A stretch of 64,000 nucleotides of DNA. Source: Emergomyces orientalis (lineage: Eukaryota; Ascomycota; Eurotiomycetes; Onygenales; Ajellomycetaceae). Every line of letters starts with the position of its first letter. The first letter of the stretch is position 1. Below the pieces are notes generated by a model that was not told the DNA's origin, did no database searches, and worked only from the letters and a program-made list of their open reading frames with translations. A program made the translations under genes and the position numbers. The stretch spans positions 248,001 to 312,000 of the forward strand of contig MOWL01000003.1 in NCBI GenBank assembly GCA_002110485.1, in the 5' to 3' direction. This document shows positions 22,424 through 34,342 of the stretch, piece after piece.

Positions 22424-24577
22424 ATGGAGTCAAGAGCCATGCCACCAGAGACAGGCAACAAGCGCGCCAGGTCCCCATCAGGCGACTACTCCCACCCATC
22501 CTCGGCCTCCAAAGTCCCCAAAACCCACACAAACCATCTCCAAATCAACTACCTCGCCCGCCAATATGCACACAATATCCCCCTCGTCTCCGCAGAGGAT
22601 ACCCTCCCATCCATCCTCCGTCTCATAAACGAGTACGACGGTGTACTCCAGCGCCATGAGAGCATTGCCGGAAACCTAGGCGCATGTCCCCTCGGCCCCA
22701 TCCTAGTCACTCGCTTCGAACGCCTCTTCGATGGCCCCCCCAAAGTACTGAAATCGCATGGAAAAGAAGGGACAACCGTCTCCTGGCTCGATGTCGTTGA
22801 GTTTGCGAAAAACAAGCCAGAACAATTCACGCTGGAAAAGACACGAAATGGCGTCCCTGTCTGTCAGATCTATACCAAGCAGAGTCGCGTAGAAATTTCA
22901 GAAGAGGATTATATCTTGATCAAGTCTGGGATTCCTCAGAAGATTATACCCCCGCAGCCCATAGTTGAGGATGAGGAGAAGGAGTTGGGCGCATTAGAAA
23001 TCTTAGAGAAGAATCTGATTCAGATTATTAGTCTGGCTGATCAAGGTAAAATATATTTATATATATATTTATATATATGTCTACTTTTGTGATCTACGTT
23101 TGTTGTAGTTACTAACTAACATTGATGAATAGTGTCTGCTCGTGCTAGGCAATTAAACCACAGATTCAAAAATCGCAGGACTGCAATTGTGAGCAGAAGA
23201 GAGAATGATGCATCTCTCAGTGCACGACAACTGCGGTCTGTTAGCCCATTCCGTGAATCCAACGGCAATGGCATGGGTACAACCAATACCAGCAATGGCC
23301 ATTCGCGCGCTCACTCCCCTCAGGGCTTCGTCGCCGTTAATTCTTCTCGACATGAACCACCCCTTGAAGATCCCAGCGTCCTATCCGCCGCCCAATTTAT
23401 GTTCCCCCATTCCAGCACAGACAACATCACCATAATAAACGGCACCTCAATCAAAGGCGCCTCCCCAGCCACCCGCGCAGAACTAATGAAAAAATTCTTC
23501 ACAACAGCCGACCGTCACGCGCGGGGCTACGCAGATGACGAAGATATAGATCGCCCCACCCCACCAGCACGCCAAACCTCTCGCTCCCGACCCCGCGCCT
23601 CCGACCCAGGCGAATACAGCAGCAGCAGCAGCCACCCAGGCGGTGGACCCGTGCCCATCCCCAACACCCCGACATCTCTCCTCCCGCAACCCAAATCCTC
23701 CAACCACTATGAACGCGACGACGGTGGGCCTTACAAGATCGAAATGGTGAGTCGCATGGAAAGTCTCCAGCGCGGCGAACGCATCCTACCCCCCTGCGAC
23801 CGCTGTCGTCGCCTACAGATGGACTGCCACAAAAACCTCACCGCTTGCATGGGCTGCACCAAGAAACACGCCAAGTGCTCATGGAAGGAAGTCAAGGTCG
23901 AAGAATTACGCGAGCCGCACCCGCCCCTGCGGAGTAGCGGTGGTGGTACTGCTACAGCAGGAGGTGGGGGTGGCGATGGTGATGGTCACAGCAACTCGCA
24001 CGAAGAGCCAATGACGACAACGGAAACGGAACCGGTCTCTGCCTCAACGACAGATGCTGACAGGAACGCAACGACAGCTGGCGGTGTTGATGGTACTGGT
24101 ACTGATACAGGCCCTACCATCGGCCAAACCGTCAGAACTGACCCGATCCCCATCATCGGCAACAACAACAGCAACACCCGCCGCGCCTCCGAACCCCAAT
24201 CATCACCCCACCAATCCTCCAAACCCCGCTCGCTAAGTGAAAATAACATGCTCGCAGGCCTAGCGGAGGCGGCCCACGAGCCTGTTCTCCTACAGACGAG
24301 GCACGGACACGGACACGCGCATGCACATCATACACATACACATTCGCATACACATTCGCATACACATTCACAAGCACAAGGACAAGGACACACACAACTA
24401 GACACAGACGCAGAGGGGGAAGATGGCGATTCGACCGACCCGCTCGCACAGGCTATTCGGGATACGATGGGGAAGCATAACCTTGCTGCTGCTGCTGCGG
24501 CAGCGGCGCGGTCATCGGTTGATAGAGATAGAGATAGAGATAGGGAGAGGGAGAGGGAGAGCGATAGATCGCGATGA
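22424..24577 (+). CDS. Zn2Cys6 (fungal binuclear cluster) transcription factor-like protein
   Basis: Two exons, join(22424..23045,23133..24577), 688 aa. The 87-nt intron has a perfect ACTAAC branch point and joins ADQ to VSARARQ. The cysteine cluster at about 429-456 is C-x2-C-x6-C-x6-C-x2-C-x6-C (CDRCRRLQMDC, CMGCTKKHAKC), the Zn(II)2Cys6 DNA-binding motif. Unusually, it lies in the C-terminal half, not at the N-terminus. The N-terminal 200 residues form a conserved-looking globular region (IPLVSAEDTLPSILRLINEY, PLGPILVTRFERLFDGPPKV). Downstream of the cluster are Gly/Thr/Ser-rich sequence, a His-Thr/His-Ser repeat (about 24,300-24,370), Ala runs and a terminal Arg/Asp/Glu repeat. No fungal-specific TF middle homology domain is visible. 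Targets unknown; presumably nuclear. Confidence 0.85.
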
Positions 24578-26063
24578 TGAGATGTGTCCTTTTATTTCTC
24601 TGTCTTTTTCTTTTTTGTTTGTATCTGTCTGTGTGTGTGTGTGTGTGTGAAGAACTTTCAGGGTGTCTATGTATCTCGATATTCTCTACTCATGTTTTCC
24701 AGCCAACCCCGCTTCATATGTTTTATTTATTTTTTAAGCCCTCTTTTCTTCATCTGCTACACCCCCCCTTTTTTTTCAACGCTTTGGTTTTCTATGCTTG
24801 TTATTGCTTCTTTTTTAGCCAGTATTGTATGTACTTTTGTTAAACACTAAACACCCGTTCCATCGCTTTCATGTTATATTCCTTCGGTTTTCCATGACTT
24901 TTTATTCTCTTTTTTTTTTCGCCCCTTCTTCCTTCACGCGCATTTCTATATTTTGTCTCATGGAGCGGCGGACGTGTGGGCGGGTTTGAGATGGGGAATG
25001 CGAAACGGATTGATTGGCATGGGTTGCTGGATTGGGTCGGATTGGATTGAGGGTTAGGGTTTTTGGGATTTTAGGGATTTTTGGATTTTCATTTTGAGGC
25101 TCGGTTTTTTCTTTTTCCTCCTGGGATATTGGGGGTGGGGGAGGATTTTTATTTTATTTTATTGTTTATTTCTTTATTCTGTTTTTATTTTAAATGTTCA
25201 GATTTCTTCTTTCTTTTGTTGTTCTGTAGGATTTTTATTTTTATATTTATATATATATTTGTAGTTGAAATTTTGTGAATTTGAGAAAAAAAGGGAGAAG
25301 AGGTGGAGTAGAAAATGGATGAAATGATGAATAGGGGTGATGATAGTGAGAATTGAGGATGAAGAATGATACAAATGAGCAGGTTCAATCAACTATAGGT
25401 ATTTATTTGTATAAACATGTAAAAATCTGGCCCGGTTCATTATATTATATATATTCTTTGTTTTCATTTCATATTAATTATTAACTTTTTCAACTCTAAA
25501 CACATAAGTATAGAGAGGTCTATATAAAAGCCAATCTCCTTCCACGTTCGCCTGTTATCATCAAACGCCCCCCCCCCCCAAGATGGAGAAGGGGTGAGAC
25601 CGGTGATTGACTAGGCGTTGGACTTAGTTAGAATTAGTTAATATACACCCCACATGAATAGTATGTGATACAGGGCTAGATTGCCGGTGTGTGAGTGGTG
25701 TGTTTGGTGCATACTTGAATGGATGTGTAGTTGTTTGTTAGTATATATAAGCGGCAGGTTTCTTATATTTGTGATTTGCGAAGTTGAGAGGACGAAGAGA
25801 AGGAAGTCTTGTATTTTTTTAATTTCGATTTCCATCTTTTTTTTTAAAAAAAATGCTTGTGGAAACTATTTGATGATTTGTAGTTTCGCCGCGGGGGGTG
25901 CGGGGTTTATCAGACCTTCCCGCTCCGCGGATATTTTATAGCAGTGATATATATCAACAACGAGCAACCTCATTAATGGTGTTTCTATAAGTCCTCCCTC
26001 TGCACCTAGTCCAATATCATCCAAATCGGATCCCAAAATACCCCTTTAAACATCCCCCTCAAA
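24578..26063. other. Intergenic region between the Zn2Cys6 gene and the dioxygenase gene
   Basis: 1.5 kb, strongly T-rich in its first two thirds (3' UTR and beyond), with a GT microsatellite at about 24,628-24,648 and a C-run at about 25,568. The last 300 nt precede the dioxygenase start. No gene recognised. ORFs here are F/L/I-rich translations of T-rich sequence. Confidence 0.45.
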
Positions 26064-27303
26064 ATGTCTACCCCGCTCTACCCAAATACCGTCAACCTCA
26101 CAGCACCCCCTCTAAAAGACCTCACAATAGAAAACATAACAGCAAACACAAACCTCATAAATGCCCAATGCCCCTCTCCACGTCTCCGCTACATCCTGTC
26201 CCGCCTCGTAACCCACCTGCACGACTTCGCCCGCGAAACCCGCCTGTCCACCGCGGAATGGTCCGCAGGCCTCCAATTCCTAATAGACGTGGGCAAAATC
26301 TGCTCACCACAACGAAACGAATTTATCCTCTTATCCGATATCCTGGGTCTCTCGTTGCTGGTTGACGCCATCGATAATCCCAAACCGCCTGGCGCGACGG
26401 AGGGAACTGTTCTGGGCCCGTTCCACACGCATGACGTCCCCACGTTTAAAAGCGGCGATGTGCTATCGCATGATAGTGCCGGCGAGCCTATGTTGGTGAT
26501 ATGTAACGTGAGGGATATGGCGGGGAATGCGCTGGAAGGGGTCAAGGTGGATATTTGGGAAACGGATAGTACCGGGCATTATGACGTGCAGTATGCGGAG
26601 GGGGCAGAGAAGAGGACGGATGGGCGGGGTGTTATGTATTCGGATGAGCGGGGAGGGTTTTGGTTCAAGGCTATCAAACCTGTTTCATATCCAATTCCGC
26701 ATGATGGGCCCGTTGGTAAGTTTTTGGGGGTGTTGAGGAGGCATCCTTATCGGCCGGCGCATATGCATTTTATGTTTAGTAGGGAGGGGTGGGATTGTTT
26801 GATTACGTATGTTGTTTTTTTTTTTTTTTTTTTTTCTTATTCTTCTCACTTCCTCTCGACGGTATGGAGATGGGTGGTATATGGGTGGACAGACGGATGG
26901 ATGGATGGATGGATGGAGTGGATGACGGCATTGATTCCGCTGGATCCATTCCTCTCAATAAACAATGCATCCACTCTATGCCAGGACCATTTTTCTATCC
27001 CGATGAAAATATTAATCAATGATGCTTAGAGCCCTCTACCTCCGCGGTGACCCGTACGAATCCTCGGACGCCGTCTTCGGTGTCAAATCATCGCTCATCG
27101 TCGACCTGCATCCGCTCACAGATCCTGAGATGGCGGAGAAATACGACATGCCGCTCGGTACGCATGTGCTTCAGCATGAGTTCGTCTTGGTGACGAAGGA
27201 AGAGTCGGCTGCGCTGCGTGAGCGGAATTCCAAGGAGGCGTTGGAGAAGTTGGGAATGCAGGTTAGGTTGTTGGATGGGTTGCCGGTGCCGGATGTTGAT
27301 TGA
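26064..27303 (+). CDS. Intradiol ring-cleavage dioxygenase (catechol/hydroxyquinol 1,2-dioxygenase family)
   Basis: Two exons, join(26064..26806,27030..27303), 338 aa. The 223-nt intron contains a T17-like run and GGAT/GATG repeats. Splicing joins CLIT to ALYLRGDPY, giving DAVFGVKSSL in frame. The N-terminal intradiol helical domain is followed by the catalytic fold. Candidate Fe(III) ligands are Tyr in GHYDVQ, Tyr in SYPIPHDGPVG and the two His of RPAHMHF, as in the family. Such enzymes open catechol or hydroxyquinol between the hydroxyls to give muconate or maleylacetate, feeding the 3-oxoadipate route. The N-terminal helices (RLSTAEWSAGLQFLIDVGKI) suggest the hydroxyquinol/catechol cytosolic type. 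Which substrate is used cannot be told by eye. No pathway partner lies adjacent. Confidence 0.9.
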
Positions 27304-27545
27304 TGGGTTTACTTTATTTTTACTGAGTTTCCAGTTTGGTTGGGTTGGTTGCGGGAGCGTGGTGAGTTTTTTGTTTGATCATTCATTAAATCAATACCAT
27401 TGAGAAACCACGTCGTTACAGATTCGAAGAAAAACCGTCAGGGTATATATATATACATAAGCGTTATTTTTATGGGAGTTCCAAAATAGAGTTTCAGGGG
27501 TAAGAAGGCAAAAATCGAAACATTTCACCAAAAATACACCTCATC

Positions 27546-30500
27546 TCATCGTAAAATGCCATCCCCATCAATAATTATCCCCCCATCTAAACCTCCAGCC
27601 ACACCTCCATTATCATCCTCATCATCCTCCTCCTCCTCCTCCTCCTCCTCCTCCTCACTTTCCCCCTCTTGCCCTTCTCCACTCCCCTTCAACCCCCTAA
27701 CCCCTGTCTCATCCTCCACCCACCCCCCAATCCTCTCCACCTTCTCCCCATACCCTGCATCGACCCTCAAATATAACCCTGCACTCAGCGCCCGTTGTAC
27801 CTTCGCCTCCCGTGCCCCACTCACGACACCGCGCAAGACACGCACCAAATACTCACTGAGGATATCCACGCTCCACTCCTCCGGAACCAAACGAAGGACA
27901 TCAGCGATATCATACACGGACGCGAAGCGGGCAAGTAAATCGCTAGTGCGCTCGATGCGACAGACCGGGTCCGCGATTTGCAGGAATTCCGTGAGGAGGT
28001 AGGTGAAGAGTTCAGCTTGCCTTGCTGCTGCTGCTACTGCTGCTGCGTCGTTTGTCGTTGATGTGGACGTGGACGTGGACGTGGAAGAGGTTGGCCCGCC
28101 GTACACACAATAGCGGATTGCGGTATCATAGTCGCTGAGGCCGTGGGTGAGGAGGCGGAGGGCTTCGCGGTGGCGGCCCTGGCGGCCATCGAGGATTATG
28201 CTTTCGGAGACGAGTTCGTTTTTGAACGGCTCGATGCGGGCGAGGACTGTGGAGATGGAGTAGGAGAGGTTGGTTGGAGGGGAGGTGGAGGTGAACTGGG
28301 TCGTTGAGCCGCCTCCTAGTAACTGGAGGAGGCGGAGGCGGGATTGCCACCACGGCTCTGGAGGGTGGTTGTGCGTGATGAAGCTGAGGTAAGAAGGCTT
28401 AGGGGATTGGAGGGCACGGTAAGTTGAGTAGGATTCAGTTAGGGAGGTGCGGGCTTCAGGGGATGATTCGAGGATTGAAAGGACGGTGTCAAGGTAGTAG
28501 GCTATAAGGTCGTCGGCGTATTGGGTATCCTGTGAAGATGGTTAGTTGGTACAATGTGCAGCATTCAGGGATTCTTTTTTTTCTTCTTTTTTGGAGGGAG
28601 GAGAATACTTTGTTTGCAAAAACGAGATGCTCCAGATATTGCTGGACAGCCCCTGGCGCATGTTCCTGCAGCAATGCAATTACCTGCGACGGATTGAATT
28701 TCACTCTGCTGTTGTCGTCCGCAAAGACTTGAATTCCAAGCTTGGGGTTGCGCGCAGCCAACCACGGCCCATACTCCTCAACCAAGTGAATATCTCGAAT
28801 TTTTACCAGATACTTTCGAATTTGAATGTCCGCTGCTGGCCCCGATAGCTCCCTTCCTTCGTCCTTCTCTCCCTCGACGATTCTTCGCCAAGTTGCCAAT
28901 ACGTGCTTAGCCATTTTCCGGCTCTGATATAATCGGCTAAGCACAAAAAGTCTATTGTAGCTTTCGAGCAGCTGTACGGCTCTATCAAAGTTACCCTTCC
29001 AGTTGTCAACAAGCTTGTTCAGCTCTGGGCGCACAAAAGACCCCGGGGAAGCATTTCCTTCACGCATATTTTTCGCATCTAGATCAAGAAGTAAATGTAG
29101 CAATGCAGCGTCCACACTATTGAACACATACGTCTCATCTGTCACACTCCCGTAGCCTCGTTTTTTCTGCCAACCAAGTAGATAACGCTTAAGTAGGTGT
29201 AGTATACTATCGTCGATAGCGAGATTTGGCAGTTTGCCCCCCGTTCTTTCATCCGGTTGGTTGAGGAATGATGTTATGACCTTTACCAATCCATTATATA
29301 CCCAGATCCCTTGTGGACCTTGAAGTACTTCACCTTTAACCAGCGGTATCAAAAGGAGAACCACTCGCGGGTCTAACTCCCCGACAACAAGTGCATCTTC
29401 TGTTGCTTTTATCGTCGATTCGGCCATAGCTGTAGTGCTTGGGGAAAGGAGATCAACAAGGAGAAGCAAACTTGCCTTCTGCCTGACGTAACGCAAACCA
29501 ATGTATTCTGTTTCAGTCTTGGGTTCCATATCTCGAAGTCCCTGGATGAGACTTATAATAGCTTCTTTGTCAACGCCCACCCCTCTCTCATCGATTTCCC
29601 TGGGTTGCTTAGCCAATTCGAGAGTATTATCTAATTGAAGCGCTAGCGGATTCCGTATTACCCTCCAAATCTGGTTCCCTTCCCAAAGCATGATGCTGCT
29701 CTGGACAGTCGCGAGCCCACGCGCAAATTTGGCTTCTTCCCGGTTCCTTTCGATTTCCCAGTCGCGGCGAACACGTGATGAAGAGGGATGTTTCGAACCG
29801 TCAGAATCAGTTTCCTGGCTATCAAAAAGTTCCTTTTCCTTTTGCAAATGTTCAAGAGACGCCCGAGTTCTGGGATCAGTATTCTCTGGGGGCGTTGAAG
29901 AAATCGATGGCGACAGGGGGGTAGAGGACTTCAATCGAACCATCCGCATAACGTTGACGGTTTCTGCGAAGGACACACGGCTAGGACTGACGGTTCGCCG
30001 AATGCCAACCGGGCCTAGCGGTAGGTCGGCTGAAGGTATTTCCACTGACGCCTTCTGTAATCTACGCTCTCCCGGAACTGCATTCCACCTCTGCGCCTCG
30101 ATATATGTCCAACTGTCCTCTTCGTCGTCGGCGGCAATAACCGCCAAAACATACCCATTCTGATCGTCGTCGCTTGCGCGCGGCTGATTTCCCTCAGAAT
30201 TGTCGCCATCGACTACAATAGCCTCTGGATATTTCGGAAATTCAAGAGTCCCCCGAACAACGTCCCCGTCAACATTGACAAACATGCCCACACCAGGTTC
30301 CGACGGTTCTGTGCCCGTGACTAACAGAAATTCGGAAGGGGTTGGTGATACAACGTGCGGTTTGAGTCGCGTGGTAGATTGTTTTGGGGGAGGAGGTAAT
30401 AGTTTTTGACTTAAGGAAGACGATCCGTCAGAGCCCGGACCACCGGCCTCTGAAGAGGGCCCTGAAGTGTCAGGGGACCTTTTCTCAAGGGAGCCTGGGG

Positions 30501-31516
30501 GGCCCGGAGTCCTATTCTTCGCGGAGGGCTCCGGAGTTATCGAGCTTGACCTTTCCGGGAAGTTTGAATGTGGGCTTGATTGGCGGCGTCCCAGGCCGCC
30601 AAGAGTATTTAGACTCGCACTTCTACTGTGTCCCGGAATGCCCCCAAGAGTCGTAGGCTGATTTCCTTGGACAGGGGTGTCAGTTCGAACTGGTATGTCT
30701 TCCACACGGCCGGATTCAAAACTCTCTTCTGAGGAAGAAATTGGAAATAGTGGAATCTTCTGACGATGCTCCACTTCGAGTAGAGAGTAGGAATATGCAT
30801 CCGCAACGCACGCGATTGTATCTCGTCGAGCGGAAACAAGGCATCCTGGAAATTCAATATTTCTCACTCTGCGGGGTTCGTCGCCAATCCTAACCAGCAT
30901 GATTCTGTTGGAAATAGCAATCATAACCACTGGATCAAAAGGTTCCCCATCTTCATTTGACTGATTGAGATCGAGCCCTCCAATCCATTTACAGTTGCCC
31001 ACTTTCGTGGTTCCGTAGGTCGGACTGAGTTCAGGGAGCGAGTAGAAGGTGACGACGCCATTGCATAGAATGCATGCTTTGTTCGTGGAAGGTAGAATTA
31101 GTATCTGCTGAACTCCCGGAAGTGTGTCTGTAGGTAGATTGCTCTGCGACGGCGTGATAGGTAGTCTCGAAGCCAAAATGAACGATGGCTCGCTTGAGTC
31201 TTCGGAGTCAGAGGGGAACGAAACAAAATGGAGGATCTCGCCAGCAGAGGTTCCGATATAGAGATTATCATCTTTAAGATCAGTCAATAACACTCCTATG
31301 GTAATTTTTAAGAGATACATATCCAGACTTACTCCAATATTCTACACAGGTGATATAAGCATCTTGCTCGCTCCCTTCGCCAGCAACCGGAACTGTATCA
31401 ATGAACTGTCTCAGCACATACGGACCAGTCTCTGGAGGAGCTAGGCGCCGTCTTTTGCGGGGGCTATCGATATCGTCGGCTGAACTCATTGTATAGGCCG
31501 AGTCCAATATTTCCAT
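27546..31516 (-). CDS. VPS3: CNH-domain vacuolar sorting protein, Vps3/TGFBRAP1 type (CORVET subunit)
   Basis: Three exons, complement(join(27546..28529,28609..31271,31333..31516)), 1276 aa, or 1267 from the second Met (MSSADDIDSP). Splicing gives ITCVEYWNDNLYIGTSAGEI and later FANKDTQYADDLIAYYL. The N-terminal CNH beta-propeller spans roughly 50-460 but is interrupted by a Ser/Pro-rich low-complexity insert. The middle has helical repeats of the Vps39/TGFBRAP1 type (LHLLKRYLLGWQKKRGYG, AVQLLESYNRLFVLSRLY), and the C-terminal part continues with DLLARFASVYDIADVLRLVP. CORVET tethers early endosomes through Rab5-GTP; Vps3 is its Rab-binding subunit. Vps39/Vam6 is the main alternative. The extreme C-terminus is a Glu/Asp run encoded by a TCC-type repeat near 27,610-27,660. 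A short alternative 37-nt intron 1 was rejected. Confidence 0.8.
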
Positions 31517-31816
31517 CTCTCCCCGCCGACATTTACAGCTGAAAGGTTATCGCTATTGACGCTCAAAGGGGAACGGATTGGTAGCTGGATTGCGGTTTAC
31601 ATGCGGAATGGTCAGCGGAGGCAATGTAAGCTGGAACAACGTTGATCCGGGCAGCCAGATCAACTACTGATTGCGCGGATATCAACAACTGGCGACATCG
31701 ATAGCATCAGGCAAACTCAATCGCTGCAGAAGCCTTTCGTAGCCTGACATTTTGATTTTCTCCTTCTATTATGCTTAGTTTATACGCCTGATACCGGCAG
31801 ATCCTGTGGTAGCATC

Positions 31817-34342
31817 ATGGATACTCTCATAGCGACTGAGACTGCCCTCGATGTGAGCAAGTCGACAGAGGTTGCTCGGGCGGAGCAACCCGCCAAATCC
31901 GAAAAACAAGTCCAGGAGGAAAACAAGTTTCAGCAGGCTATTGCGGTATGGAGAGGTAATTATAATGATCGTCGGTACAGTGGGATATTCGCATATTTTA
32001 CTGACGGGGGAACCTAGGCATCGATCTCGCAAGCCTGGTGCCGAAGCTTGATACCACGGCATCGGACATCATAGCTCACCAACGAGACTCCCTTGTGCAA
32101 CGCAAAGATCTAGCTCAGAAAACCAAAGATTTTCGAAAGCTCGACGATGCTACGAAGCTCGCGGAATACAAAGGCTTGTTGAAATGTATGCAACCCCCCC
32201 CCCCCCCTCCGTTTCTTTCCTGGTTAGTGTCATAAGCCCCTGACTACCGGAAACATGCAGCATATCAAACCTTCATCGACCTCCTCACCAACCATGGAAA
32301 AGCTTCTTCGTCAGCCTTTTTACAGCTCTACTCTGCCCTATCGGAAGCGCCCGACCCATACCCTCTCCTTGAAGCATCCGTGGATTCCCTCGTCGTATCC
32401 GAAGACACCGTCCCCAAGTTGACATCTGAAATAGACTTCCTGCAAAACAGCACTAATCGGCTTACATCTCAACTGGAGGAGTCGGAAAAGAAGTTGGAGG
32501 AAGAACGGTCTCTCCGGCGCAAGCTTGAGGAAAATCATGACGCAAGGATTCAGGAAGTTGAGGCGTCATGGGCCGCAGTGCTAGCTGAGAAAACCAACAA
32601 TTGGGAAGCCAAGGAGAAGAATTATGAGGAAAAAGCAGAAAACCACGAACGCCTGCTCAAGGAAATCAAAGCAAGCTACGAAGTAAACCAAAGGTTGGAC
32701 CGAGCAGATGGTGAAGATACGTCAAGGAGTGCCGCAACAGCAGCAGAGCTTGAAATAGTTGCTTCAGAGCTCGAGAAGACTAGTGGACGATTGGCAGAGG
32801 TCGAGGCTCGAAACGAGCAGCTGAGCTTAGAGCTTGCACAGGCTGTATCCCACTCCCAGTCAGAGAGCAAACATCGCACTTTCGAAGATGACCCTGCGTA
32901 CTTGCGCTTGCAAGCGGAAAATTCGTCCCTTCTACGAAAACTCGACTCTGCCCGCTACGAGAAGGATGCGGAAAGACATTCCTGGGAAGGAAAACTCCGC
33001 CAGACAGAGAGACAAAACCTGAAAGTAACGGCTGAACGGGACGAAATAAAAGCTAAGTTGGACAGATGGGCAGATTATGAGGATATTCGACGGGAACTTG
33101 AAGTTATAAAGGTATGCACTACTCAGGATAGTTGTTTTATCCTATCGGTTGGCTGATCGAAACTAGTCCATTGAATTTTCCACTGCAGATGACGATGATA
33201 GGGATGTTATGGACGATACAAATTCGGCCGCTCCTAGCGGCTCTGACAAATCGAAGGAGAACTCTTTGGAGCAGCTCTTGCTAACTAGGAACAAGAAGCT
33301 TTTGAATGAACTGACTATCTTGAGAGTCTCACATCAAGATTTGCAAAATCAACTCGAAGCTCTGCGGGAGGATCTATCCAAAACAAACGCAGATCTCGAA
33401 AAATCGCGGAATTTGTCTGCTACCCTAGAAAATGACCTTCTCCAGATGCAAAGGGAGGCACCAAGTTTCCCGTCTGCTGCCTTGTCGGTTGCGGGCACCT
33501 ACACATCCAGATATCCCCACTCTTCCCGCAGAGGCAGAGCCTCCTCGCCAACTTCCTCCATCATATCCGGTTTCGACCATGCAAACGCATCCGCGAACAC
33601 AATGGAAGCCATCAGAGCCGGCGAACCCGTGGGTGGCGGCTCAGGAATTCTTCCCATGGTCCAAGCCCAACGGGACCGATTCAAACAGAAAAATAACGAG
33701 CTCGAAGAGGAGTTATCAAAGACATACGCAATCGTCAAATCCCTCCGTCAGGAAGTTGCTTCTCTCCAGAAGGATAACCTCAGCCTATACGAGAAGACCC
33801 GCTATGTCTCCACATACAACCGCAGTGGCCAAGGCGGTGGCGGTACTTTTTCCGCGTCATCCGCGTCAGCCTACGGCAACAAACCAAGCGCAACTTCCGT
33901 CCATCTCTCTGCGGACTCCCCCTCTGGCCTCTCTGTTGAACGCTACCAGTCCGCCTACGAAGCGCAAATATCCCCCTTCGCAGCCTTCCGCGGTCGCGAG
34001 TCGGCCCGTGCGTATCGACGCATGAGCGTACCAGAACGCATCATATTCTCCGTCACGCGGATGGTACTTGCGAATCGCACGAGCAGGAATTTATTTGCAG
34101 GGTATTGCGTGGCGGTGCATATTCTTTTGTTCGTCATGCTGTATATGATGAGCACGTCGGAGATCGAGAGACAGACGGCAAGCGCGACGTTGGGTTCGCT
34201 TGGTGGAGCTGCTATGGCAGGGGCAGCGGGTGCGGCTGGCGGTAGCGGTAGCGGTGCTGGTTCTGGCCCTGGTAGTGGAACAGGGGGTAGTCCTGCTGGT
34301 AGTGATTGGCAGCAGGAAAGCTTCAATACCCCTGCGCACTAG
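31817..34342 (+). CDS. COY1: CASP/COY1-family Golgi membrane coiled-coil protein
   Basis: Four exons, join(31817..31955,32018..32185,32261..33111,33167..34342), 777 aa. All junctions keep frame (AVWRGIDLASLVPKLD, LLKSYQTFIDLL, ELEVIKSIEFSTADD). It is almost wholly coiled coil to about residue 640, then a conserved CASP_C region (QRDRFKQKNNELEEELSKTY, YEKTRYVSTYN, RMSVPERIIFSVTRMVLANR) and a single C-terminal transmembrane helix (FAGYCVAVHILLFVMLYMM). Its tail is Gly/Ser-rich and luminal by analogy. CASP/Coy1 proteins are tail-anchored golgins acting with SNAREs and COG in intra-Golgi retrograde traffic. The gene is divergent from the Vps3-like gene with only about 300 bp between starts, so the two trafficking genes may share a promoter. 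Poly-C in intron 2 (32,194-32,208) is a possible error-prone spot. Confidence 0.93.

Noticed and set aside
27556..28002. Ser/Pro-rich 148-codon plus-strand ORF
   Set aside because: Antisense shadow of the acidic C-terminus of the Vps3-like gene.
31296..31332. 37-nt version of the first Vps3-like intron
   Set aside because: The 61-nt version (acceptor at 31,272-31,273) has a TTGACTGAT branch-like sequence, keeps frame and gives the better CNH sequence EYWNDNLYIG.
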